NCBI GenBank assembly: GCA_914767715.1
Contig: OU612075.1
Location: forward strand, 14,384,001-14,448,000
DNA: 64,000 nt
Direction: 5' to 3'
Source: Membranipora membranacea
Taxonomy: Eukaryota; Bryozoa; Gymnolaemata; Cheilostomatida; Membraniporidae
Under the pieces are notes generated by a model. It did not search any database, was not told where the DNA came from, and saw nothing but the letters and a program-made list of their open reading frames with translations. Positions 1-12,600 of the stretch are shown piece by piece; position 1 is the first letter of the stretch; every line of letters starts with the position of its first letter. The position numbers were made by a program, and so were the translations under genes.

Positions 1-1409
1 TATGTCTTGCTTAGCAAGAGATTCTTCGTCTTCGGAATCGTCCTAACATCATTATGTTACAGTAGTCATAACCTACAATAGACTGAGCTTTCACAAAGTC
101 TTGAGTCGCTGCCATGCAGTAACGACGGCTTTGCCGAGACTTAACCTAACAAAGAATAACAGTACAGTAACCCCATGGGCTGGTGTTGCTGAGCTACGGA
201 GAACAAATTCCCTCTAATTGCCAAATGACTGAAAGTTCTTAAAACATTTTCTATAGTCTTATTAATTTTTGAAGGTTCTCAATCGACTTCTTGTTGGACT
301 AATGAGCTTTCCACCTCTTGCTTATTGTATTATTTTAATATGTTACTTTTGTGCAATGTACCAATATCTAGAAAGAAAAGGGCCAATAATGCCTGTTTTG
401 AGAATGTTCAGCCAATCTTGAATTGCTATGAAATAGCATTATGTTAATCTGTTGAGTGGAGGCAGATTGTACACGCTGAAAAACAGTGATCAATAATCCT
501 GCTCAGACAGGTAAAAAAGGTGTTAGGAGCTGCCAGTCTCGTCAGCACTTGACCGAAATAAGAAAATACTGAACTGAGCCTTTCTCAGACTTCTTTTTTG
601 TAAACTTTGAAGAAAACCGTTAAACGGTGAATCTCCTTACATGATACTGTGTCGACAATGTTCTCTATCCGCATCCCACACAATGATCTGATACCAACCG
701 AATTTTATATTTCTACTGATGTTATCAATGCTAGTTCTAACATGATGTATTCTATTAAAGAGTAATGGTTTTTGTTAGTTTTCCAGGCCTAGGACAGGTT
801 TCCTCAGATATGAGATGGATGATCTTTTTTTCTACGTTTTTCTACACTGATAAAAGGCGGTATGTAAATGCAGCCGGCAATTCAAATACTCAAAGAGCTG
901 TAGGGTCGATGTTTATATGGATATATGTGAGTTTTGTGATACTAAATGATATCATTGAAACAGTCTCCATTTTTCTGTGTCACCAGAGGTGCTAATTATC
1001 CATCATTTCATCAAATAAATGAACGGAGTAAAAAATTCTTGTTTTTCTTTCACAACAACTAATAGTGTATAAGTGTTATGTTGTTATTGCGTCAAAGCTG
1101 AGATATGAGGAATATGTTTGAAAAATGTGCTGTTGCCACACAGAATATGCCAACAGTCAACACAAAAGCAAAACAATATTCATATTTTTATGGAAGGAAA
1201 CATATGTAGACCAGGGAGAATGTAGACCAAGATAAACAACGAATAATGTTGATTTAAGGGATGACAACTACAAACTGCTTCTGCTGGTTTTGCAAAACTT
1301 TATATGCAGAAAAGTGTGTCTCCAGCTATCAATGTGCTTGAGCTCCAGCTGTCATAAAGACTACTATACTGGGAGTCGCAAAACCTTATGAGGGGAGGGC
1401 TGGGAAATT
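1..1409. other. no gene recognised, left edge
   Basis: I see only short AT-rich reading frames without splice-compatible neighbours or recognisable motifs. An open frame at 765-995 on the plus strand has no family resemblance and ordinary noncoding base composition. This stretch lies downstream of the possible membrane-protein exons and could hold their 3' UTR, but nothing in it decides that. Confidence 0.5.
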
Positions 1410-2340
1410 CTACACACAATGCAGCAGTGTCATGGTATGGTAGTGAGCAAACTGCCAGGGGTTATATGGCAATGATATCCTACGGCTCTGACGTCTGTAA
1501 ACAGAATTCTTGCAAATGATCAGCATGATCCCAGCTAATGCGTATCCTAGCAAAAGCGGAAGTCTACAGAGTGCAGCAATGACGAGATTTAGACCAGGCA
1601 CCGCTCTGCACACCAGCTGGATACTTGTAATCATCAATACCCAATTCGATAGATGTAATACAATAAAGGCAGCAGTGTTCGATATTACCAAGCCTACATT
1701 GCTTTGTGAACTTCTGATAACTTATTGACTATCTAGGCATCTAGCAATTAATCCAACCAGGCTATTTTATTCACCAAACAAAAGATTGAATGGCTTTTGA
1801 GAGGCGTGCTGCTCGCTTGCAGCTCAAGTTTGCATGTATAATGTAGAACATTATCAGTTTATATACACAGTTATAAATGCCTATTTATTCTGCAGCCTAT
1901 TGAGCGATTAACCTTGAACCTTTACCTTTTGCAGTAGCTGCTGCCGGAACAGTTATTAAGGACAAGACCTGATCTCTGGTAGATCTGATAAAATTAAATG
2001 CTTTGTTCATTATCCCAAATGGTATAAGTACATGAGTATATGAAATGAGGATTCTCACATCTGTGGAACTCATGGACATACAACTCTGGAAACTAGCAAT
2101 CTAATGAAGGCGGAAGGGGGTCGGGTTGGAGAAGTTTAGAAGCTTATCAAGAGCTTGAAACATTAAGTTCAAGGTCACACAAACAGATCATGGTTGGTAC
2201 TAGTGCTATGGGAGAGCTGGAGAAGGAAGGGAGCAGGAATTAGCCTTGTCACGCGGTTACCTTTTCTTGTGGCCCTGTGACACTCTTCAGCCCTAGCCAC
2301 CATCATGTTCGATAGTGTATTTATTGCGAAAGTGTTGTTG
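1410..2340 (-). CDS. possible multi-pass membrane protein, partial, three exons
   Basis: Three minus-strand exons fit together in phase: 2340-2261, 2060-1926 and 1693-1410. The last ends in TAG. Each has an AG before it, and the first two end at GTAACC and GTAAAG donors; both junctions are phase 1. The joined product is hydrophobic. The last exon alone has about three candidate membrane segments (near AFIVLHLSNW, LNLVIAALCRL and LLLGYALAGIML) followed by a basic tail (KNSVYRRQSRR). This could be the end of a seven-helix receptor, but no D/ERY or NPxxY motif is clear, so I do not assign a family. No start codon or upstream exon was found. It lies on the same strand as, and downstream of, the MSL3 homologue. 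It could also be a pseudogene or chance open frame; confidence is low. Confidence 0.3.
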
Positions 2341-3666
2341 CTAACCAGGTTTTGTAACAAACAATGAACCTACTTGTACTCTTTTCATATGGCAAAAATA
2401 TTTCTGTACTTCTGCTATATCAATTGGAAAAAAACACACCTCTAAGGTATATGAAATAGGTATGGTGATTATAGATTGTAAACAAAGGTGATAGGACAGT
2501 GCCTACTGCCTCATGACAACATCTCTAAGCTGATACTTGTTTACATCACATAGGAAGGATATCTCTACTCTGTGGTCCCATATTACAAATGCCACTGGCG
2601 ATGGTTTTATAACATATCATATTTTCCCCCAATCAATCATTCCGCAGCAGTACGAGTTGTACTTACGATGATCAATAACATGTTACACATGTACATAAAG
2701 TGACATTTTCTCACAAATATCACTGTAATTAATGCCAATTTTATTGTCAGCATCAATCATCTTATGTATTCCTTACTCATCGCTAACGGAGTATTATATA
2801 AGTCTTATTTACAAGCTGTCACATATCACGTCAATCCTTAATCCGGCTTCAAAAATGAGCCGAAACATTAATTTATGATGCAAAACACTGATTTGCCTGT
2901 AAGTTACATATGACTTGAAATAAAATCAATAATTCAATATTCTTCCTTTCCTCACAGCAGTCATGACACAAGGATGATCTGGTTTAGTTAGAGGCTAACG
3001 CAAATGATGTCAGCCTTGCACTAAATAATCAGCTAAACAAGATTTTCATTCATGAAAACACAGAGACTATCAATCTCCATTTAATCAAAGATCCTTCTAT
3101 AACTTACTTGAAAAGAAATTAAATTCAGTCAGCTTTGATATTGGGTTTATTTCTCAGATGACTATACAGGATTTTATTTTGTATGTATATGAGCCGCCTT
3201 GGCAGGCTATCTCTATCTAAGCATGGAAAGGCTCAATCATCCCCTGAATAAGACACCTACTCTCAAACCAATTTTTCAAATGTTACTAATGTAGCCATTT
3301 TTATTGGCAGACCATATTACATAAACCAAGGAGTAATAGCGAAGAGGAGTGATAGCTTATTATTTTTAGTTGACTATGATACTCCTTGCATAAACACACC
3401 ATAGCTATATATACACTGTTCCCAAATAGATACAATGGTATACTATAAAATCAATTTAACCATGAAAAAAAACTTTGGATGGGAGTTTTTCGGTTAAAAT
3501 AGGGACAGTATGATACATATCTTGTGACATATATCTATTTTGTAATTCTACAAATTTACATTTTTACAATTCAAACTGTAGGCCTATAAATCAAATGCAT
3601 CAATCGAACTCCAGTGTTGACTACCAATGACGCAGCGCTTGTCCAATGATTAGATGGATCTCTCTA
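2341..3666. other. gap below MSL3; likely holds its 3' UTR
   Basis: No coding exon is recognisable here. On the minus strand, AATAAA-type poly(A) signals read from TTTATT at 3300-3305 and 3146-3151, about 360 and 515 bases past the MSL3 stop, so the MSL3 3' UTR probably ends in this stretch. Which signal is used cannot be told from sequence. Confidence 0.4.
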
Positions 3667-6600
3667 TCAGCTCGTCGCTGTCTCCAGGGATATTGTATCA
3701 CCGTTGTCAGCCTTGTCTGAGTTAGAGGTGAGATACTGAAAGCTTATACTGTCAAACATACTCTGTCGCTCCTCAACCAGGTAACTGTAAATTGGAACAA
3801 CAATAAAATTAGAAAGAAGTTGTGAAATCTTCGGTGGCCAAACGTGATGGGTCATAGTATAGCGATGGAATTAATAACTGATTGAGGAATGATTTTTTTC
3901 ATGTGGGTTTGCAGTAATTTGCAAAGTCATTTTTGCCATTTAGCGGGATTAATTTTGTATTAATCATTATTTAATTGTTAAAAAATTTCGACATTTCAAG
4001 ATTTGTGTGTAGCAAGGTGACTAAAAAGAGACCCTTGTTGCATCATGAACTTCTTCCATGTGGCGAACATCCCTAAAATGAATCTAAATGAAGGCAAAAA
4101 GATGTCACAAAGCTGAGAGGGATTATTGATGAATAGTGAAAACACAAGAATATAGCAAGCTTCTTATCAAACACAGCTGTGTCCAATGTCATTTCACATT
4201 GTAGAAGATTAAAAAAGGGTGGTCTAACTTATTGACTTTGCTTACGAGGCGATGGGAAAAATGTTGTTTACCAAAATTGATCGGCATATCATTATATCAA
4301 TGCCACAAAATTGTGCATAGGCAAACACAAAAGCTGTTTTAAAATCAGACGATCATCTTCAAAATTGAATGAATTTGTGACGTCTGTATCCGTCAATGAT
4401 TTGAGTAACAAAACCGCCGATCAATTTTTATCAATTAGAGCTCTTCACTGAGGAGTAAGAATGATCCTCCTCACACAAACCAGCCCAACTCTTACAATGA
4501 GTATCTACACATTATCAAGTTTGAAGTGATGATGTGACAGATAATATGTTGGGGTTGAGAGCGCTGTGACAGTGTGACAAAGGAAGATATAAGATAGCGT
4601 GTCAATATCTCAGCATGGGCCAACAGAGTAAACCAATGATATATGCCAGTGTCGCTGACCACTAGGTTACATCTATATGTTTAACTTGATAGTGCCTATT
4701 ATGTACATATATTTGTTTTTAGATTCCTCGGATTCACTTGGACACGCTTTTCATTAGAATTTAAGCTACAGGGGGTATAATTCTCACAGTAAAATAACAT
4801 TAACAGCCACAAATAACAGACAAAAACAAACTAATTTTATTCAATACTCAAATTATACTCAATGTTTTATCTTGCTGGACAATAACTGCTATAAAAAATT
4901 TTCATTCCTTAAATAAAAACTTTTTTTCTACTAGCAGGGCTCGTGTTTTATGCAACACTAGGTGGCAAGACCAATGTTAGATGGCCAGACCAAGCAGTAT
5001 GTTGGTAAGACAGTTGTCTCTGGTCAGTAACCCTGTCTGGCTGTCCGACCTCCCCCAGAGATGTGCCGTTGTCTTACCCCCTCCCCGGGATGTGTGGATG
5101 TTCTTGACCTTCACTTTGTTATTCAGATAACAGTAAGTGGGAAGTAGATACAAAGTTATCTGTCCCCATAACAGGTCAACAACCAGTAGTAATATTAAAC
5201 ACATGATCATCCCGGTCTCTACAAGGCATCAATACTTTCACAGTGACATCCTTGGTCAGACATCTCAATGTCACAAAAAGTGATAAAAAACAGATATGAT
5301 AGTCTGTAGCACTCATAATAATATTATCTGAGTTAAGAGGTAGATATATGTATATATAAAATCTGATCATAGAGGAATGTCTCACATCACTGTGAGTGTG
5401 TACATCACTATGTACATCACTATGTACATCACTGTGTCATCACTGTGGACTTCACTGTGGACATATCTCTTATCACAGTGTGTAGTCTATGCTCACATGC
5501 GTCAAATTCTTGTCTATTGCACGTGCTCTTCCAAATTGATTACGCAGGCTAATATTGGAATTCATGTGTCTCAAACATCAAATCGGTTTATCCAGGATTA
5601 TTTATTGCAGCGAAAAAAGGCTCGTTTGAATGCTTTGTCAGCTCAAGGTTTGCTATGGGCGAGCATGAGAACATTTATCTCTTCCGAGGTATGGTATGAC
5701 CATACCATGATATAATCAGATCTCTGACCTTCAAATAGCTGAACAGCATTATCCCTGAGTGAACATGTTTGTGTTTTATATATTCGATACTGAAAAGCAG
5801 TTTATAGCAGTGTTGTTCTCCCACACCAATAAAGTGATAAAAAAATAATCAAATCAAGGAATCACTTTATTCATATCAACAATAATTCTCCTTATACATC
5901 ACAGACAGGATTTTGAAGGAAGGGGAGATAACATGCTCATGGTGAACTTTAGTGCACATTCTCCCACTGGCCAGGTGAACCCATAAATATATATGCACCA
6001 AAAAATCAATACTGGATAATACTGGATCATGTTACATAAACTCCCATTTTTTAACTTCCCATTTTTTGCAGATACGAATGGAAATGTGATTAAAATTGGA
6101 CCCTGGCCGGGCAATGGAATTTGTCCATACCATCATCATAATAAAATTCATATTCATGAAATGGTTGTGCATGGAAATGTAATTGAACTTGGCACATGCT
6201 TCAGCGCATGTTTCCCCAGTATTCTTTTTTAGTTTTTACTGTCTGTGAGTAATTTGTCATCAGGCATACATCAAATCATCTCAAGCTGAAACCAGTCTTC
6301 TGTATTTGTCTTAGCTTACAAACAGTGCGCAATACCATTATGTTAGAGCTTTCCTTTTCACAATTTTACTGCAGTGCCTAGTCTTTAAAAAAATTGACAG
6401 TGTTTGTCGTTCTATGCATGCATGTAGACTGATAGTGACTTATGCATTATGTGAAAAGCAGTCAAATCATAACAAAATTTACTGGAGGCGCCCGAAATCC
6501 CGAGTCACAATACCGTGTTGACACCCAGGCTGTTGAGGTGGTGAGATGTGCATGATAATGTGAAATTTTTCGTCACTCAGCAGTCCCAAAATAGCTGTGT

Positions 6601-9600
6601 GATCAAATATATGACCCTGGGGCAAAAATTCTCATACTGTTTGGTGTGACATTGTAGTCGAGAAAGTGAATGTTTTGAGGAAACTGATTTCTTAATTGTC
6701 AGCAGATGACAAACATAGCACTGTGTACTCTTGTTCAATCTCATCGAGCCAAGTCAGCATTTCTGGGTGGTATCAACAACCAACCCACAAGTATCTGGGC
6801 ACCTTCCAGATATATCTGGGTATGATTCTTTATATCAGTGCTTTTATATCATCTACACTACACCATTGTCTCACCATGAAGTGGGACATACATTAGCATC
6901 ACTTTATTGCTCACATTGCATTATACTATGGTAGCTTGAATTATTCCCCCTCGTTATACATTTACAAGATATAGTTCTATGGAAAGTGAGAAGGTGTGTG
7001 GCATGGATGTTGTGACTGTAGAGTTACTATATAGAAAAACTCTTTGGTTGTGATACAGCATAGTTTGAGGGGTTCTTAGGGATAAAGAAGCTTGAAAAGT
7101 TTGCCATACCTGAGCAGAGCTTGTATAACACTTAGTAAAAAAGATCTCTTCTCCTCTGCCAGTCTCATTCTAGTCAAAATATCACCAAGTGGAACTACAA
7201 AACAACCCAGAAAAATCTATAAACATTTACATAACACAATGTACGGAAAAATGGGTGCAAGGTAATAAACTGTGATCAATCGATTGAAATGTAGGCCAAA
7301 TATTCTGTTCTAAATGGCACATGAATCTCTAGTTGGTCAACAAACATGCCCATTTTCTGGCCATTAAAGGAGACCACAAGCCTTACAGATGGCTATTTTT
7401 AATGCATTAACAAACCATGCAATGGCATTCTAAGAAAGAAACTTGGAAATAGATATTATTACTGCTGCCAGGAGGGACGTCGATGATCAGCTGGTCAGCA
7501 GAAAACACAAAATTGCTGCCGGTAAATTAATGTTTCCTTTCAATTCAATAACAACAACTCATCACAGCATGACGTATAATGGTGTCACCTTACGTCACAG
7601 AGGAGTATACAAGGTGTTAGGTTAGGGCAGTACGTCGGCCAAGGTGACATCTAAAACGGAGTGCGTCAGCTTTTCTTTCTGCAAAGAGCTGTTATGACGT
7701 TGATGAACTGGATTTTCACCATCAATTCTCATCCAGGGACAGAGAGCTACCATAAGAGTACAAGTGATAATACCTAATCTAAAGACAATGTTTTTTTGTT
7801 CTTAACCAAGAGTGCAACTGAACTATTGTTGTGATTCCTAATTGTTGTTTTGAAGAATCTTTCCTGTGTGCTGAAAATATGATTTCAATGACAAAATATT
7901 TTGTTTAACAATGCCGGTAAAGTTGAGGCTGTCTTGCAAGTATTTTTCAGAAAAATATATTGCGCTGATCGATCTTTGCTCAAAACAACGGGCCAAGATT
8001 TTTCGCAGAAATTAAAGTGAGGCGAAATGTGGGGAAATAAGCTGATAATAGTGTGAAACATCTTAAAAGCCAAAATTTTGGAAATAAGCCAAACTGATGT
8101 GAAAACACGGAATTTCTGAGAAAGCACTCAATCTGAAACCACTTAATTTTAATTTACATGGTAAGACTATGGCCAGTTTTGTTGTTTTCCAACATATTAA
8201 CTGCATTTCTTTTATTCAAAATATGGTCAGAAGAAGCCAGATAATACCGCTGACGATAAAACAGGATTATTACCGCAGCAAGAGAGTTAATGTGGACGGT
8301 AATTTTCCCAAACATAATGTTCCTAGTTTTTTCATCTCCGCTGATTCAGAGAAAAACTATAATATGACAATTCATATAGATTATTTTTGGAGCATCGTAA
8401 TTAAAAGTGGTATTTTTTTGATTGTTCACCAATTTCTACTTATGTAGTGAACACGTGTCAAGGTCTTGGTACATGGGTGTCAGAGTAGTCTGAGCCCCCA
8501 GACTTTGCCCCCTGTCCGACGGCCCCCCGGATGGGAAAAAGTGTCAGAGTGTTGATAACTAATAAGCCAAATATCAAGTCAACTTGGAGAATTTGAAATG
8601 AGTTTACAATCATATTGAGTTGATAGAGTTTTTATGTGGTACTATGGTGTGCGGTTTTATTTTTTTCCCACACTTATCACGGTGGTGAAGGAAAAATCCT
8701 GCGCCTAGAGCTGTATCAAAAGGGTTTAGTACCCTTCGTATTATGACAAGCTGACTAGGATTCGAAAACTTTCCTATTCTTTGATACATGTTGCATCGGA
8801 TGGAGATTGGAGGCCTGGGGAAGGGTCCTTAATCTTGGCATTGAATACTGGTTTAATAATTCCTATATTGCCAGTCTACTAATTGGACACATTATTTGTT
8901 TGTACACAGATTTCTTAATTTTGCAAGATGGGGAGCCAGTACTTTGCCGCACTTCTGCAAAAACCAGATATCTATTGATCTCTTGACCGAAAAACAAAAT
9001 CTGTATTGCAATTAATCTGCCCATGTATCTGTTTCGTGATTACTCTTCTGAAAACAAGGCAGTGTTAGCTGCAGGTCAGGGAGTGTCCAGTCAGCAACAG
9101 GATCCTGTCAGATGTGGCAGCTGCCACAGGGCCCAGAAATTAGATACTCTTGTGCTTAGCTCGGCTAGTAAACAACTCTCTGCACATCCTATTCTAATTC
9201 CGAGAGATGATATTTGTGGCGTCATAAATAGGCAAAAAAGTAGTAAAATGTGTGTTTGTAGATTCTCAACGGCGAGTGTTTTGTTTTTGTAAATGCGGCC
9301 TGCCTGCCTGCCTGCCTGCCAGTATATGATCTCTGTTGTGTATAATGAATTAGTGACCACATCAGGAGAGAATAGTGCATAGCTGATGTTTATCTCAGGA
9401 ATGAGGGAAGCTTTGCTGGCTGTTTTAATTGGCCCAACAGAAAATTGTCAACCATTAAAAACAAAAACAAGAAATCTCTTTTTGCCAATTTTTCTTTCGG
9501 AAATCTTATTTGTGGGTTAATCCAGCCTCAAAGTGTTAATTCCTCATGGTTGTAATGTGGTTTTCTTCACTAAAGCACCCTCTCACCCAATTCCAAGTAA

Positions 9601-12600
9601 AGATTCTTCACATGGGGCGGCTTTTCACCAATACTCCCCTTCCCCATTGTCCCATCAGCACAGGTAAGTACTGGCTAAACAACCCAACCTAGCCTTGTCA
9701 TGAGGCTAATTTTCTTGTTTTGGGACCGATGTGACAAGGGTACGCCTAACCATGTTAACAGTAAGTTATTGAGTTCAATGACCGAGAATACTCACCGAAT
9801 AGTCTAAGGAGGTGAATGGCACCATACTTAGAGCTTGGGAGGGGAGGAATCTGTACTAAAACTTCATCAGGCACCAATCTCCACTCATTTATCTACAACA
9901 GAAGGCATCACTAGTCACTACATAACCAGACATATGTATGTCAAGGTGGTCAGACGGCGGTGAAAAAGGTAAAAAACATGTGCCATGTAACGTCAAAATA
10001 TTTATTGTGTGGCAAGGAAACATCAAGAATTCGGTTCAGGGGTACAAATTTCCCAGAATCGGGCTATTTTGTACTGGGCATTAACATATGTATACATGAA
10101 CATAAACATAACATGAACATAACTAAAATTTCAAACTGAACTGATATTTTGTGATGCTGAGGACATAACGATAAATTATTTACACATGGCATACTTCCAA
10201 ACGACAATGCATAATTTATCCTGGCAGCCACAGTGCCACTGAAAAGGTTTTTGCCAATGTTGAATTATTAAATCTGCTGTGATATTCCAATTACTAGACA
10301 TGTGTATGTTCTCTTCAGCGACCTTGGCTTGAATCCTTACTGTATTACGCACAGCAATCATAACAATACTAAAAAGTACATTAATTCCGATGTTTGACTA
10401 TGAAAAACAACCACGCTTGTTGTGTACCCTTATCAGTTGTTTATTTACTCTCGCGTGTTTCATTGTTGAAAATAACCAGTAAATATAACAATACTTGCAC
10501 ACAAAAAACTCAAGTCTGTTTTGAGAGACTTTGCCTCTTCTCAGTGTTATGAATAATAAATATCACTGAGCGGCCTTATGGCAAGGTTGATGGGAATCAC
10601 AGTCTAATTATTTACTAATGACCGGCTAGAGTAAACACTGATCATATCGTATAACAGCTGGATGCTCTGATCGCTCAGTGAACTGCCCAATCTTACACTT
10701 TGTGATGCACGTCATCGGCCCGTGATCGTGTTGAGGATACGGTTTTTTTAAGGCTCAGCAATGACAGATCAGCGATATAAATAGACAGAATGTGTGTATA
10801 TACCACAAGACTACAGCAGGCTGCAAAAAATTCATGTATTTTGCAGACTGCAGAAAACAGCTAAGAGAGGATAACTATAATATGATATACATGGCAATAT
10901 AGTTCTTGCTGCTGTGTCAACATATTGGAAATTTTTCTGAATTTTTGACACAGATCCAATGTTTTAAATGCCATAAATTGGTACAAGATTTTCCAATCAC
11001 AAAATATCATGATAGGCTGATCAGTAGAATCAGTGCCATCTGGACCACATGCAGTTGATAAAATTGAAACATAACTCCATAATCAATTGAACAAATTTTA
11101 TTCTATCATTTTGATTTTTATTATTTCATTTGGATGATAATTTAATTTTTATTTTACAAAGTGGCACACTGACTCGTGATGCGGCTCAAGTTACAAGACA
11201 CAGGTCAACATCCATGCTCTCTGATAGTTGTCCGGATATTGTTGGACTGCTAAACTATAAATTTTAGATGCTGCACAAAACTTGATATTTTCAATTTGAG
11301 AGAACTAGTGAGTCAGCGATTTTATGGTGTTTGTAATAAAATATCTAGAGGCACAGCAACAGGTGAGAAGCACACAATAACCCCACTTGAGGAAACAATT
11401 TCTAATCTTGAATCACATCTCAAGTCGAGAGCGTTGACGTCAGCAGCATATAAAAAATCACATAAAGACCCCACTAGCTATACAAAGAGCATTCACAAAG
11501 AAAATATATATTTATAACAAACACCGATCTTGTTTAAATTCTAACATATAAGAGCAGACAAAGAGAACCCCAAACATTACAGAGTGCCCTGGATATAGAT
11601 ATTGGTTCAATAATACAATAAACTTTCTTTTCATTCCTGTATGCAGTAAACACGCCACTATTGTGCCATTGTGCCTTTAACCTTTACCACAGCGCCTTGG
11701 GCAAGGAACCCCACAGTAAACATCAATGATGTAAGTTCAATAATTGTGCGGCCATCAGCCTCAACTGTGTGCCAATACAATAAACCGATAGCGTGGGATC
11801 ATTACCAAACGTCCAACCAAACTTGGTGAAAAGTTTTCCCTAATTTTAACAAAGACCAGGCCAGCTGTTTTTGGAGATTAAGCAGCCCTGTAGAATTATC
11901 TCATATATGTCATTTGTCATCTTTAGATTTGATCTCGAGAAGCAGGAAAAGCGACTGAGACTGAAGCTTCACTTCGGAGATAAGAATAGACACCAGTCAT
12001 CGCTCTTAGAGCGAGTAGATGACCCTAAAGTGTCTGGGAAAATCGTAAATTATATCTTCATCATTGTTTGCTCGGTCAGCTTGTGCTCACATAGTAACCC
12101 TAGATATGAATTCATCTAATAGTTCTAGCCGACCTTTAGGTTTCACTTCTTTGAAACAGCAGATTGTGGAATTTGGCTTTGTCATACTAACACATGTTAT
12201 CCAAGTAAAAAAGCATATTGGCGTGACTCTTAGCTCCTTGGCCCAAGGTTATCAGATTTTGATTAATGGGTACAAATGCCTGATTCATAGCCCGGTCTTA
12301 TCTGTTAATGTAAACCAAGATTCATCATAGATGACAAAGTCATCAACTTGATTTTGGTGATACATCAAACATTTTTTCCAGGGTCATGAAATTTTTCTTT
12401 GAATAATCTATCAGTATGATGAAATAGGGAGTCTAACTGCAGTGTTACCTGCGGTGGCTATTCCAGTTATTTTCATCAGTATGATAACATTGTATCAATA
12501 CAGTCTGAGCATCGTTCAAATCAACTGAGCACGAAGAAGAGCCTTGGGTAGAATGGACTTTGTTTAGTGTCTTAGTTGGTTTAGTGGAGTATAACATGCA

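Noticed and set aside
11871-12119. Plus-strand frame with a coding-like charged stretch (LEKQEKRLRLKLHF) inside an MSL3 intron
   Set aside because: It has an acceptor-like AG but no partner exon, start context or recognisable family; left out as probable chance.
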